Source: Candidatus Merdivicinus intestinavium
Lineage (GTDB): Bacteria; Bacillota; Clostridia; Oscillospirales; Ruminococcaceae
Direction of reading: 5' to 3'
Assembly: GCA_018713245.1 (NCBI GenBank)
Contig: DVFM01000060.1
Span: 1 to 50,748, forward strand
DNA length: 50,748 nt
The position numbers and the translations under genes are program-made. The notes beneath the pieces are model-generated. The model worked only from the letters and a program-made list of their open reading frames with translations. It was not told where the DNA came from and made no database searches. This document shows, piece after piece, positions 33,539 to 41,693 of the stretch; the first letter of the stretch is position 1; every line of letters starts with the position of its first letter.

Positions 33539-35584
33539 ATGCTCAACCGCGGCGACGTAGTCGGCGGTCTGTATCAGGTCCTGGAGCCCATCGGAAGCGG
33601 CGGCACCAGCCTGGTTTATAAGGGCGTCCACCTTCACCTCGGGACGGAAATCGTCCTCAAGCGGGTCCGCGACGAACAGCGCGCCAAGATCCGGGACGTC
33701 AAGGAGGAAGCGGAAATTCTCACCCGCTTAAAGCACGCCTATCTTCCCCGCATTTACGACTTTCTGGAGACGCCGGACGGCGTTTTCACCATCATTGATT
33801 TTATCCCCGGCAAGTCCCTGGGCTGGTACATCCGCCAGGGCTACCGCATTAAGCAGTCCCAGCTTGTGGAGTGGATGATTGAGCTCTGCGAGGCGCTCCA
33901 GTACCTGCACGCCTGCGATCCCCCCATCATCCACTGCGACGTCAAGCCGGACAATATCATGATTACGCCCAAAGGAAAGGTCTGTCTCATCGACTTCAAC
34001 ATTTCCATCGGCGGCTCCCCCGACAGCCGCCTGGGCGGAACCAGCGCGGGCTACGCTTCACCGGAACAGGTCCGGGCCGCCCTCAGCCGGGGGCGGGAGG
34101 AACTGCGGCTGGACGGACGGTCGGACATTTACAGCCTGGGGGCGTCCTTTTACCACATGATTACCGGCACCAGGCCGGCCGACCTCTCCCGTGGAGAAAA
34201 GCCGGTGCCGTTTTCCTCCTTCCAGACGGGCTACAGCGAAGCCTTTCTGGACACGGTGGAAAAAATGATGCGGGCAGACCCGGCGGACCGCTTCCAGACG
34301 GCGGAGGAAGCCGGGGAGGCCCTTCGCCAGCTCTACCGGCGGGATAAGCGGTATGCTTCCTTCCAAAGGACCAAAGGGCTCCTGACGGTTCTGTTCGCCG
34401 CGCTGATGGCGGGGAGCGTTCTGGTTGCGGCACTGGGCGTCCGGCAGCTGGGGCGGGACGGCGACAGCGCCTACACCTCCCTGGTCCTGGCGGGCAACGC
34501 CAGCCGGGAGGCGGGGGACTACGACGCCGCCCTCTCCCAGTATGACAGCGCCATTTCCATGGACGCCGCCCGCATCAGCGCCTATTACGAAAAAATGATG
34601 CTCTACGCCGACCAGGGCAATTACCAGGCCTGCGTCTTTTTCGGGCAGCAGGTCCTGACCAGCGAGGTGCTGGCGGAAGCCATGGAGGAGAACCCCCGGG
34701 AGGCGGCGGATTTCTATTACCTGATGGGAACCGGCTATTTTGAGCAGGAAAAATACGTCGACGCCGTAAACTGCTACCGCGAGGCGCTGGCCCGAAATGA
34801 AGGAAACCCGGAGTATTACCGGGATTATGCCATTTCTCTGGCGCGGATGATGCAGACGGAGGAAGCAGAGGAGGCGCTCGATCAGGCTGTGGAAGCCGGG
34901 ATGGACGACCAGTCGGTCCAGATGGTGGAAGCGGAGCTCAAGCTGGCGGACGGGAACTGGCAGCAGGCCGCCGAGCAGTTCCGCTCCATCTGCTACGCGG
35001 CGCCCGAGGTGAGCACGCGGCGCAGGGCCTATCTCTTTTGGGCCAGGGCCTGCGGCATGGGCGGCGACCTGGAACAGGAAGCGCAGGTGCTGGAGGAAGC
35101 GCTGGGGCTCCTGCCCGGAGACGCGGCGCTGGTGTCCGACCTGGGGGAAACCTGCCTCCAGATCTGCGCCCAGGACGAAACCAGGACGGACGCCGCCCAG
35201 CGCGCCCGGGAATGCTGGCAGCTTTTGGAGGACAAGGGGAACACCTCGGCCGAGGTTCGGCTCAATCTGGCCTCCGTCTGCCGGCTGCTGGGGGATTACG
35301 ACGCGGCGGAAGCGGAGCTGACGGCGCTGTCTGAGGAGGACCCCTCGGATTACCGGAGCTACCGCGATCTGGCCTTCCTTGTCATCCAGCGGGAAGGGGA
35401 TAAACCCAATGAGGAGCGGGACTATTCCCGGATCCCGGAGCTGTATAATCAGGCGGTGGAGGCATACCAGACGGCGGCGGCGAACGGCGTCAGCGACCCC
35501 CAGATGCAGACGCTGGAAAATGCGGTCCAGCAGCTCATTCGGGGCGGCTGGTTCGGCCAGATCCCCGCGGAAGGAGCGCAATGA
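33539..35584 (+). CDS. Ser/Thr protein kinase with TM helix and TPR-rich extracytoplasmic region
   Basis: 681 residues. The N-terminal Hanks-type kinase domain (1-265) has the Gly loop IGSGGTSLVYKG, Lys41 in IVLKRV, catalytic HCDVKPDNI (Asp134, Asn139) and LIDFN (Asp152), where DFG is replaced by DFN. The residues needed for ATP and metal binding are present, so activity is likely. One TM helix follows near 282-302 (LTVLFAALMAGSVLVAALGV). The rest is a chain of TPR-like helical hairpins (AGDYDAALSQYDSAISMDA, EQEKYVDAVNCYREALARN, LGDYDAAEAELTALSEED). Likely substrates are the Thr-rich repeats in the 35752 protein. It overlaps the next small gene by ATGA. Confidence 0.92.
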   Translation: MLNRGDVVGGLYQVLEPIGSGGTSLVYKGVHLHLGTEIVLKRVRDEQRAKIRDVKEEAEILTRLKHAYLPRIYDFLETPDGVFTIIDFIPGKSLGWYIRQGYRIKQSQLVEWMIELCEALQYLHACDPPIIHCDVKPDNIMITPKGKVCLIDFNISIGGSPDSRLGGTSAGYASPEQVRAALSRGREELRLDGRSDIYSLGASFYHMITGTRPADLSRGEKPVPFSSFQTGYSEAFLDTVEKMMRADPADRFQTAEEAGEALRQLYRRDKRYASFQRTKGLLTVLFAALMAGSVLVAALGVRQLGRDGDSAYTSLVLAGNASREAGDYDAALSQYDSAISMDAARISAYYEKMMLYADQGNYQACVFFGQQVLTSEVLAEAMEENPREAADFYYLMGTGYFEQEKYVDAVNCYREALARNEGNPEYYRDYAISLARMMQTEEAEEALDQAVEAGMDDQSVQMVEAELKLADGNWQQAAEQFRSICYAAPEVSTRRRAYLFWARACGMGGDLEQEAQVLEEALGLLPGDAALVSDLGETCLQICAQDETRTDAAQRARECWQLLEDKGNTSAEVRLNLASVCRLLGDYDAAEAELTALSEEDPSDYRSYRDLAFLVIQREGDKPNEERDYSRIPELYNQAVEAYQTAAANGVSDPQMQTLENAVQQLIRGGWFGQIPAEGAQ

Positions 35585-35733
35585 TGGGTTTTTGGATGAT
35601 AATTGGCGGGGCGGCGGGATTTGTCCTGTCCGCCGCCGGGCTGATCGTCTCCCGGCTTTTGCTGGCAAGGCGCTGGAAAAAGCTGCGGGAGACCTTTGAC
35701 CAGGAATACGGCCATCAGGAATTTAAAAAGTGA
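35581..35733 (+). CDS. 50-residue single-pass membrane peptide
   Basis: The ATG at 35581 overlaps the kinase stop codon, and the frame runs to TGA at 35731-35733. The sequence is one hydrophobic helix (FWMIIGGAAGFVLSAAGLIV) followed by a basic and charged tail ending in HQEFKK. Tight coupling to the kinase and a position 18 bp before the next gene support it as a real gene. It may be a small subunit that stabilises the kinase or secretion complex. It resembles no family I know. Confidence 0.6.
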   Translation: MMGFWMIIGGAAGFVLSAAGLIVSRLLLARRWKKLRETFDQEYGHQEFKK

Positions 35734-35751
35734 CAGACGGAGGAAAACAGC

Positions 35752-37848
35752 ATGTATTGTATGAAATGCGGGCGGAAAAATCCTGACGGCGCCCGCTTCT
35801 GCGCCGGGTGCGGCAGTCCGCTGCCCCCGCCGCCCCAACCGGATGAGGGGACGGTTCTTCTGCATATTCCGGATGCAGAACCCCCTGCGGATGAGGGGAC
35901 AACTCTTCTGAACAACCCCGGAGAACAGCCCGCGGACGAAGGGACCACCCTCCTGGACATTCCGGAGGCGCAGCCCGCGGATGAGGGGACGACCCTTCTG
36001 GACATTCCAGGGGAGCAGCCCGCGGATGAGGGGACGACCCTTCTGGATATTCCGGGAGAACAGCCTGCGGACGAAGGGACCACCCTTCTGGACATTCCGG
36101 GGGAACAGCCCGCGGATGAAGGGACCACCCTCCTGAACATTCCGGGGGAACAGCCCGCGGATGAGGGGACCACCCTTCTGGACATTCCGGGGGAACAGCC
36201 CGCGGATGAGGGAACGACCCTCCTGGATATTCCGGCGGAGCAGCCTGCCGCGCAGGGGGCAACGCCGGAAATTCCCGCCGCGGAAGCGTTCCGGCCTGAA
36301 CAGCAGCCGGAAGCCGGAGGAAACGGGACATTCCCGCCCATCCCCCCGGAAGCCGGGGACGGCGAGCATTTTGAGCCCGGCGGAGAACAGCCCCTCCCGA
36401 AGAAAGGCAAGGGAAAATGGCTGGTAGCGGCGTGCTGCATCCTGGTGGTGATTGCGGCCGCGGCCATCGGCATCTCCATCTTCCTTTCCAAGCAGGCGGA
36501 AACCCGCCAGGTCCGGGAGAATGTCTCCACCGGCCAGCGGTATCTCTCTGAACTGAGCTATGAGGACGCCATTGTCTGCTTCACCGAAGCGGTGGAAGTG
36601 GACCCCAAAAACGTGGAGGCTTGCCTGGGCCTGGCCCAGTCCTACAACGGCGCCCAGAATTACGAGGAGGCGGAAGCCGCCTACCTGCGCCTGCTGGAGC
36701 TGGACAGCCAGAACGAAGCGGCCTATGCCCAGCTTTCCGAACTGTACATCCGGCTGGGAAGGCTGGAGGAAGCGGCAGCCCTGCTGGAAACCGCCATTTC
36801 CCAGGTGGAAAGCGAGGAAATCCGGCATCTTTACGAGGAAGCCCATCCCCAGCCGCCTACCTTCACCCTGGAAGCGGGCAGCTATGACCAGCGCCAGGAA
36901 GTGGCAATGGAGGCCGGAAACGGCTGCGTAATCCGCTACACCCTGGACGGCACCGAACCCGACGAGGAATCGCCCATTTATCAGGAGCCGGTGGTCCTCC
37001 CCAACGGGGACACCACCATCCGCGCCGTCGCGGTCAGCGCCCGGGGATACACGAGCGATCCGGCTCAGGCGGAATACACCATCAATGTGGAGCGGACCGA
37101 AGTGGTGTTCCAGGACGAGGCCCTTCACGACCTGGTCTGCGAGCTTCTGGGCCAGTCCACCCGGGACCCCCTTTACAACGAGGATGTGGAGCGGATTACC
37201 TCCCTTTCCATTGTGGGGAACGAGCTCAATGAGGGCGCCGTCACCTTTACCCAGGACGGCTACAGCACCCAGCGGTATTCCTCCAGCAGCCTGGGGGACA
37301 TCCGCAGTCTGGCGGACCTCCAGTACATGCCCTTCCTGAAGAGCCTGACGATTGCCTGGCAGGAGGAACTGGATGCCTCCGGCATCGAAAACTGCACCCG
37401 GCTGGAAGAACTGTCCCTGCTGCATGTAGGGCTCCGGAACGTCTCGCCCATCGGGCAGGTGTACAGCCTCCGGCGGCTTTGCCTCGGCTGGAATGAGATC
37501 ACCGACATTTCCGCGCTGAAATCCCTGACCTCTTTGACCAGCCTTGGCGTCTGGGGCAACCGGATTTTCAGCATCGACGCGGTGGGCGGAATGCTGGGGC
37601 TCACCTATCTGGACTTTTCCGACAACCAGGTTTCGGACATTTCGGTGGTGGCGGGGCTCCAGAGCCTGAACGCCCTTTGGATGTACGGCAACCAGGTTTC
37701 GGATTATTCGGCCCTGACGGGGCTTGCCAATCTGCGGACGCTGATGATCCGCGACAACCCGCTGGGGGACCTTTCGGACCTGCAGCAGGTCTTTTACCGG
37801 CTGAACCGGATTGATGTAGACGTAATGGAGAGGGGGGATTCCCGTTGA
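35752..37848 (+). CDS. Zinc-ribbon protein with nine Thr repeats, TM helix, TPR, chitobiase-like and LRR domains
   Basis: 698 residues in modular order. A zinc ribbon (MYCMKCGRKNPDGARFCAGCG) comes first. Nine tandem units with the core DEGT(T/V)LL follow at 31-166, then a low-complexity stretch. One TM helix lies near 223-246 (WLVAACCILVVIAAAAIGIS). TPR-like hairpins span about 255-365. A chitobiase/hexosaminidase C-terminal-like beta domain lies at about 375-445 (VIRYTLDGTEPDEESPIY). A leucine-rich repeat domain spans about 480-690 (LYMPF-type LxxLxL turns, LTYLDFSDNQVSDISVVAGL). With the N-terminus inside, the Thr repeats face the cytoplasm with the kinase domain and the LRR part is outside. 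It overlaps the next gene by 4 bp. Confidence 0.85.
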   Translation: MYCMKCGRKNPDGARFCAGCGSPLPPPPQPDEGTVLLHIPDAEPPADEGTTLLNNPGEQPADEGTTLLDIPEAQPADEGTTLLDIPGEQPADEGTTLLDIPGEQPADEGTTLLDIPGEQPADEGTTLLNIPGEQPADEGTTLLDIPGEQPADEGTTLLDIPAEQPAAQGATPEIPAAEAFRPEQQPEAGGNGTFPPIPPEAGDGEHFEPGGEQPLPKKGKGKWLVAACCILVVIAAAAIGISIFLSKQAETRQVRENVSTGQRYLSELSYEDAIVCFTEAVEVDPKNVEACLGLAQSYNGAQNYEEAEAAYLRLLELDSQNEAAYAQLSELYIRLGRLEEAAALLETAISQVESEEIRHLYEEAHPQPPTFTLEAGSYDQRQEVAMEAGNGCVIRYTLDGTEPDEESPIYQEPVVLPNGDTTIRAVAVSARGYTSDPAQAEYTINVERTEVVFQDEALHDLVCELLGQSTRDPLYNEDVERITSLSIVGNELNEGAVTFTQDGYSTQRYSSSSLGDIRSLADLQYMPFLKSLTIAWQEELDASGIENCTRLEELSLLHVGLRNVSPIGQVYSLRRLCLGWNEITDISALKSLTSLTSLGVWGNRIFSIDAVGGMLGLTYLDFSDNQVSDISVVAGLQSLNALWMYGNQVSDYSALTGLANLRTLMIRDNPLGDLSDLQQVFYRLNRIDVDVMERGDSR
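35842..36249 (+). repeat. Nine tandem 45/48-bp repeats encoding DEGT(T/V)LL units
   Basis: Unit 1 is 16 residues (DEGTVLLHIPDAEPPA). Units 2-9 are 15 residues with consensus DEGTTLLDIPGEQPA; the end of each unit varies slightly. The DNA is highly similar between units, consistent with recent expansion. Each unit offers one or two Thr in an acidic context that resembles the phosphothreonine motifs bound by FHA domains. Confidence 0.92.
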
Positions 37849-40154
37849 CGGTGATCCAGTGGATTGTTGCCGGAATCGGCGGGGCTGCGGCCCTGGCCGG
37901 GATCGTGTTCCTGCTCATCGGGATATTCCGGAAGAAAAAGCTGCTGACCGGCAAGATCCTGCCGGCTCTGCTCATCGCGGCGGGCCTGATTGCGGCGGCG
38001 GTGCCGCTTTACCAGGCCTGGCAGCAGAACAGGCAGATTCAGCGCTATAACTACGCAGCCTGCCGGCTGATGGAGCTTTCCGACTACGGCGAAGCCCGCA
38101 GCGCGGCGGAAAACGCTTACAGCATTTCGCCCAACGGCGCTTCCGCGCAGCTGGTCCTCATCAGCCTGGGATATCAGGAACGGTATTCCGTGGCCCAGGA
38201 CGCGGCGCAGAAGTACCTGGTAAAGGTGGGCGGCACCGAAATCGCGGAGCTTCAGAACCTCTGTGCGGAGGGCGATGCCGGCGAAAACATCGAAACCGGG
38301 CTTTCGCAGGCGCTCCGCCGCGTGGAGGAGTCCTTAAGCCTGTCCCAGGCGGACAAAACCGCGGCGGAGGGCATCGTCAACGCCCGCCACAGCATTGCCA
38401 TCGGCGAATGGAGCGCCGAGCTTCAGCAGGAGCTGGCGCAGCTTGGCTCCGCCGACGATCCCTTCCTGCTTAAAACCGCCGCCCAGCTCAGCAGCGTCCA
38501 GGGGGACACCGGCGCGGCCTTCTCCCTGATGCAGGAGGCGGTGGAGCTGGACGATTCCTTCCCGTCCCGGGCAGTTTTGGCCCAGATGGCGGCGGCAGGG
38601 GCGTCCTCCTACTCCATGGAAAGCGAAACGGACGCCGAGCTTCAGCGCATCTGGGAAGAGGAAGAGCGCAGACAGCTGGAGCTGCAGGAATTGAACGCCA
38701 AGCTCCAGGCGGAGGAAAACCAGCGGAAAATTCTCGAACTGCAAAGCCAGATTGCGGAAAAGGAAGAGGAAATCCGCTCCCTTTCCCTTCAGGCGGACCA
38801 GCTTCCCGTCCGGCGGGCCATCAATTACATCAAGGCGTCCCGGGCGGAGGACCTCCCCGCCTACAGCCTGACCCTGGCCTCGCTCTATTACCGGCTGGGG
38901 GACACCCTGACCGCGGAGGAGTACCTGGTGGAGCTGTTCACCCGGATGGAAGATTACAAGGACAGCGGCTACCTGTGGTCTGAGCTCCGCCATGTGACCG
39001 AAGCCTATGAAGCGAGCCTTACCTTTGACCGGAACGCCGAAGGCGTCACCGAACAGCAGATTGCCAACGCCACGCCGGAAACGGCGGTGAGCGAGCTGCT
39101 GGCCGCCATGGGGCAGTCCTTAGTCAATGTAGACGTTTACCCGCTGACCGACTCCTACTCGAGCGGCGGGGAGGATGAGGAAGCGCAGCAGCCGGTCTCC
39201 TTCGGGACCTTCCTGCTGGATACCCTGATTGAGCTGCGTTCGTCGGTCCACATCGGGGCTGTGGACGCATCCAATTATCCGGAAATCACCGTCCAGGTTT
39301 CCTTTGCCGCGGAAAAGGAGGACGGGAGCGATTACACCGCGGAGGACATGAGCCTTTACCGCAACGGGCGGCAGCTTTCCGACTTCAGCCTTTCCGCGGT
39401 GAATGAGGAAAACGCCTCCGACGTCAACATCTGCATGGTGGTGGACCACAGCGGCAGCATGGAGGGCGAGCGGCTGGAAAACGCCAAGAGCGCCGTCAGC
39501 AGCTTCATCCTGGGGATGGACAGCGGGACAAAGGTCGGCCTGGTGGCGTTTGACGACCAGGCGGAGATTCTCTCCCCTGTCACCGAATCCCAGGGCGTTG
39601 TGCAGCGCCAGGTGGATGCCCTGACCGCGGACGGCGGCACCTACATCGGCGGCGGGCTCAAGGCCGCCATGGAGGCTTTGAGCGGCGTTTCCGGCAGCCG
39701 GGTAATCGTCCTGCTGTCGGACGGCGAGGACGGCGGAAGCCCGGAGGAGATGGATACCATTGTTTCCCAGCTTGCGTCCCAGGGAATTGCCGTTTACGCC
39801 ATCGGCATTGCGTCGGCGGATTCCGCGTATCTCAACGACATCTGCACCCGCACCGGCGGCGCTTTTATCCGCGCGGAGGAAAGCGGGAACCTCGCATCCG
39901 CCTATCAGACGGTGGGCAGCTTTGTAAGCGGCAGCTACCTGCTCCGCTTCACGGCGGACGAAGGGGAGGACCCCTACCACATGCTGCTGCGGCTGGTGCT
40001 GGACAACGGAATGTACGACCAGGCGGAGTTCGACCTGGGCGTCACGCCGGAGGAGATTGCGGCGGAGGACCTGCTGGGTCCGTCCTCCAACTTCTTCCAG
40101 CAGACGGGCGGCTCCAGGAAAGGAGAGATAGGCGATGAAGATTCGGAAGGTTAA
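37845..40154 (+). CDS. VWA-domain membrane protein with TPR-like and coiled-coil regions
   Basis: 769 residues using a TTG start at 37845, seven bases after AGGGGGG and overlapping the previous stop. Two TM helices lie near 5-26 and 38-57 (IVAGIGGAAALAGIVFLLIG, ILPALLIAAGLIAAAVPLY). A helical TPR-like region and a coiled coil around 265-325 (EEERRQLELQELNAKLQAEE) follow. The von Willebrand factor A domain (about 523-700) has a complete metal site: DHSGS, then GGTYIGGG and LSDGEDG. The large domain should be extracytoplasmic and metal-dependent in binding a partner. It sits with the kinase and LRR proteins, suggesting a surface complex of the secretion system. Confidence 0.85.
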   Translation: MTVIQWIVAGIGGAAALAGIVFLLIGIFRKKKLLTGKILPALLIAAGLIAAAVPLYQAWQQNRQIQRYNYAACRLMELSDYGEARSAAENAYSISPNGASAQLVLISLGYQERYSVAQDAAQKYLVKVGGTEIAELQNLCAEGDAGENIETGLSQALRRVEESLSLSQADKTAAEGIVNARHSIAIGEWSAELQQELAQLGSADDPFLLKTAAQLSSVQGDTGAAFSLMQEAVELDDSFPSRAVLAQMAAAGASSYSMESETDAELQRIWEEEERRQLELQELNAKLQAEENQRKILELQSQIAEKEEEIRSLSLQADQLPVRRAINYIKASRAEDLPAYSLTLASLYYRLGDTLTAEEYLVELFTRMEDYKDSGYLWSELRHVTEAYEASLTFDRNAEGVTEQQIANATPETAVSELLAAMGQSLVNVDVYPLTDSYSSGGEDEEAQQPVSFGTFLLDTLIELRSSVHIGAVDASNYPEITVQVSFAAEKEDGSDYTAEDMSLYRNGRQLSDFSLSAVNEENASDVNICMVVDHSGSMEGERLENAKSAVSSFILGMDSGTKVGLVAFDDQAEILSPVTESQGVVQRQVDALTADGGTYIGGGLKAAMEALSGVSGSRVIVLLSDGEDGGSPEEMDTIVSQLASQGIAVYAIGIASADSAYLNDICTRTGGAFIRAEESGNLASAYQTVGSFVSGSYLLRFTADEGEDPYHMLLRLVLDNGMYDQAEFDLGVTPEEIAAEDLLGPSSNFFQQTGGSRKGEIGDEDSEG

Positions 40155-40524
40155 GCGGTTCCTTGCCGGGCTTGTCCTGGATGCGGCCGGGGTCATTGTG
40201 CTGGCGATGGGGTGCATCGGCGCTTACATGACGGGCGGCACCCGGCTGCTCTTTACCGATTCCCAGTGGGGGAGCCGGTGGCTTTATTACCCCTGGTTCC
40301 TGCTGGCGGGGGCGGTTTTGCTGGCGGCCGGAATCATCCTGACGAAAATCGGTTTTTCTTCCCGCGTCCGGGAGGAAAAGCCGCCCCGGGAACCCGGCGG
40401 TCCCGCCGGGAAAAAGCCCCGCGCTCCCCGGCGCGGGAAAAATGCGCCCGCCGGGACCTGCCCCCAGTGCGGCGCGCCCTGCACGGGGAGTTTCTGTGAA
40501 AAATGCGGCGCCAAGCTCCAATAG
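40135..40524 (+). CDS. Small two-TM protein with C-terminal zinc ribbon
   Basis: 129 residues. TM helices lie near 9-31 and 50-72 (LAGLVLDAAGVIVLAMGCIG, WFLLAGAVLLAAGIILTKIG). A basic Pro-rich linker leads to CPQCGAPCTGSFCEKCG, a four-Cys zinc ribbon. It overlaps the VWA gene by 20 bp and is the last gene before a terminator. Function unknown; it shares the zinc ribbon theme with the proteins at 32719 and 35752. Confidence 0.75.
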   Translation: MKIRKVKRFLAGLVLDAAGVIVLAMGCIGAYMTGGTRLLFTDSQWGSRWLYYPWFLLAGAVLLAAGIILTKIGFSSRVREEKPPREPGGPAGKKPRAPRRGKNAPAGTCPQCGAPCTGSFCEKCGAKLQ

Positions 40525-40560
40525 CGGCAGGCGCGGCAGATTCGGCTGCTCTGCATGCCG

Positions 40561-40592
40561 GGGCCCGTCCCGAACTTCGGGGCGGGTCTTTC
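40561..40592 (+). terminator. Terminator after the first type VII operon
   Basis: GCCCGTCCCG (40563-40572) pairs with CGGGGCGGGT (40578-40587), with two G-U pairs, followed by CTTTC. The U-run is short. Confidence 0.6.
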
Positions 40593-40629
40593 GCATCTCC
40601 GGGAATGTGTGCGGAAAACCAAAAAATGC

Positions 40630-40679
40630 TGTCACGTTTTTTGTCACATATTGCGGGCGGGCCCGCAGGATGTTATACT
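40630..40679 (+). promoter_or_regulatory. Type VII operon promoter 2 with TGTCAC direct repeats
   Basis: TGTCAC at 40630-40635 and TGTCACA at 40642-40648 precede TTGCGG (40651-40656), a 17-bp spacer and TATACT (40674-40679). All spacings equal those at 26011-26060, while the spacer sequences differ completely. It drives the WXG100 operon. Confidence 0.75.
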
Positions 40680-40725
40680 GAGTACAGAAACAAACCCCAC
40701 GGGGAATTTGAAGGAGGAAATACTT

Positions 40726-41028
40726 ATGGCAATGTCAATCACCGTTCAGCCCAAGGAGCTGGAAACCACCGCAGGCAACATCGAAACCATGGCCGCCGAT
40801 TACGAAAGCCTTTACACCCGGCTTTTCACCGAGGTGGACAATATGGCCGCCGCCTGGCAGGGCGCGGACAACGTGGCTTTCACCAACCAGATCAAGGGCT
40901 TCCTGGAGGATTTCCAGAACATGAAAACCCTGATGATGGAGTACGGCGAATTCCTGCGCAACGCCGCCAAGCTCTACACCGAAACCCAGCAGGACCGCGT
41001 CGCCCAGGCGCAGCGCCTGACCAACTGA
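40726..41028 (+). CDS. WXG100 family protein 1
   Basis: 100 residues starting at the ATG at 40726 after AAGGAGG. It is a helical hairpin with the turn WQG in NMAAAWQGADNVAFTNQ and a C-terminal helix ending in YTETQQDRVAQAQ. These proteins are exported as dimers by EssC-type systems. It opens the second operon under promoter 2 and probably dimerises with the next protein or with itself. Confidence 0.93.
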   Translation: MAMSITVQPKELETTAGNIETMAADYESLYTRLFTEVDNMAAAWQGADNVAFTNQIKGFLEDFQNMKTLMMEYGEFLRNAAKLYTETQQDRVAQAQRLTN

Positions 41029-41054
41029 GAAACGATTCGAGGAGGAATTGAATT

Positions 41055-41363
41055 ATGGCTACTATCGAAGGAATCCAGATTTCCACTGCTGAAGTTACCG
41101 CAACCGCATCCACCATCCGCAGCCTGAACGACAGCCTGACCAGCAAGCTGGAAGAAATCCAGGCCCAGATGCACAACCTGGAAAACACCTGGCGCAGCCC
41201 CGCAGCCGATTCCATCCGCGGGAAATTCGATGCGCTGGCCAACAAGGCCTTCGGCAACTACCGGGATATTATCAACGCCTACGCCACCTTCCTGGACAAC
41301 ACCGTCGGCGTGTATGAAAGCACCGAATCCCAGATCAACAACAACGCGGAAGCATTCAACTGA
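41055..41363 (+). CDS. WXG100 family protein 2 (WRS variant)
   Basis: 102 residues. The hairpin has WRSPAADSIRGKF at the turn, so the usual WxG is WRS. The C-terminal YATFLDNTVGVYESTESQI carries a Y-x3-D-like spacing seen in export signals of ESX dimers. The ATG at 41055 follows GAGGAGG. It is 26 bp after protein 1, consistent with a heterodimer pair. Confidence 0.9.
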   Translation: MATIEGIQISTAEVTATASTIRSLNDSLTSKLEEIQAQMHNLENTWRSPAADSIRGKFDALANKAFGNYRDIINAYATFLDNTVGVYESTESQINNNAEAFN

Positions 41364-41381
41364 TGAGAGGGGGCGGCGGGA

Positions 41382-41675
41382 TTGGAGAGCTTGTATGCGG
41401 ACCTTCGGAAAATGGAGCGCGCCGCCAGCAGCATCCGGAGCGACGCTTCCGAATACCGGCGGCTTGCGGAACGGCTTCTCCGTACCGTCGCCCAGCAAAA
41501 AGGCTGGACGGGCACGGATCAGCTGGCCTTTGAGGCCCAGTTCGAGGGCTTTCGGGACAACATGGAGCAGATGGCCGACCTGATGGAAGCCTACGCCCAG
41601 ATGATTGAAGCCGCGGGAAAACTCTACCGCCAGGCCCAGGAGAATATCGTGGCCGAGGCGAAGCGGCTCTGGTAA
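41382..41675 (+). CDS. WXG100 family protein 3, likely lipase partner
   Basis: 97 residues with a TTG start at 41382 after GAGGGGG. The turn motif is GWTGTDQLAFEAQF, a true WxG. It is followed by a long helix DNMEQMADLMEAYAQMIEAA. It lies directly before the 63-residue helical protein, the lipoprotein and the lipase, so it may be a dedicated targeting partner for the lipase rather than a general structural protein. Confidence 0.88.
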   Translation: MESLYADLRKMERAASSIRSDASEYRRLAERLLRTVAQQKGWTGTDQLAFEAQFEGFRDNMEQMADLMEAYAQMIEAAGKLYRQAQENIVAEAKRLW

Positions 41676-41693
41676 GCCGGAAGGAGGAGAATC

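Noticed and set aside
35842..36249. 45-bp periodic repeats as a possible CRISPR array
   Set aside because: There are no unique spacers; the units are contiguous, in frame and translated.
35449..37425. A 658-codon minus-strand frame rich in repeated Arg/Gly/Pro units
   Set aside because: It is the reverse complement of the DEGTTLL repeat array; the plus-strand protein has coherent domains.
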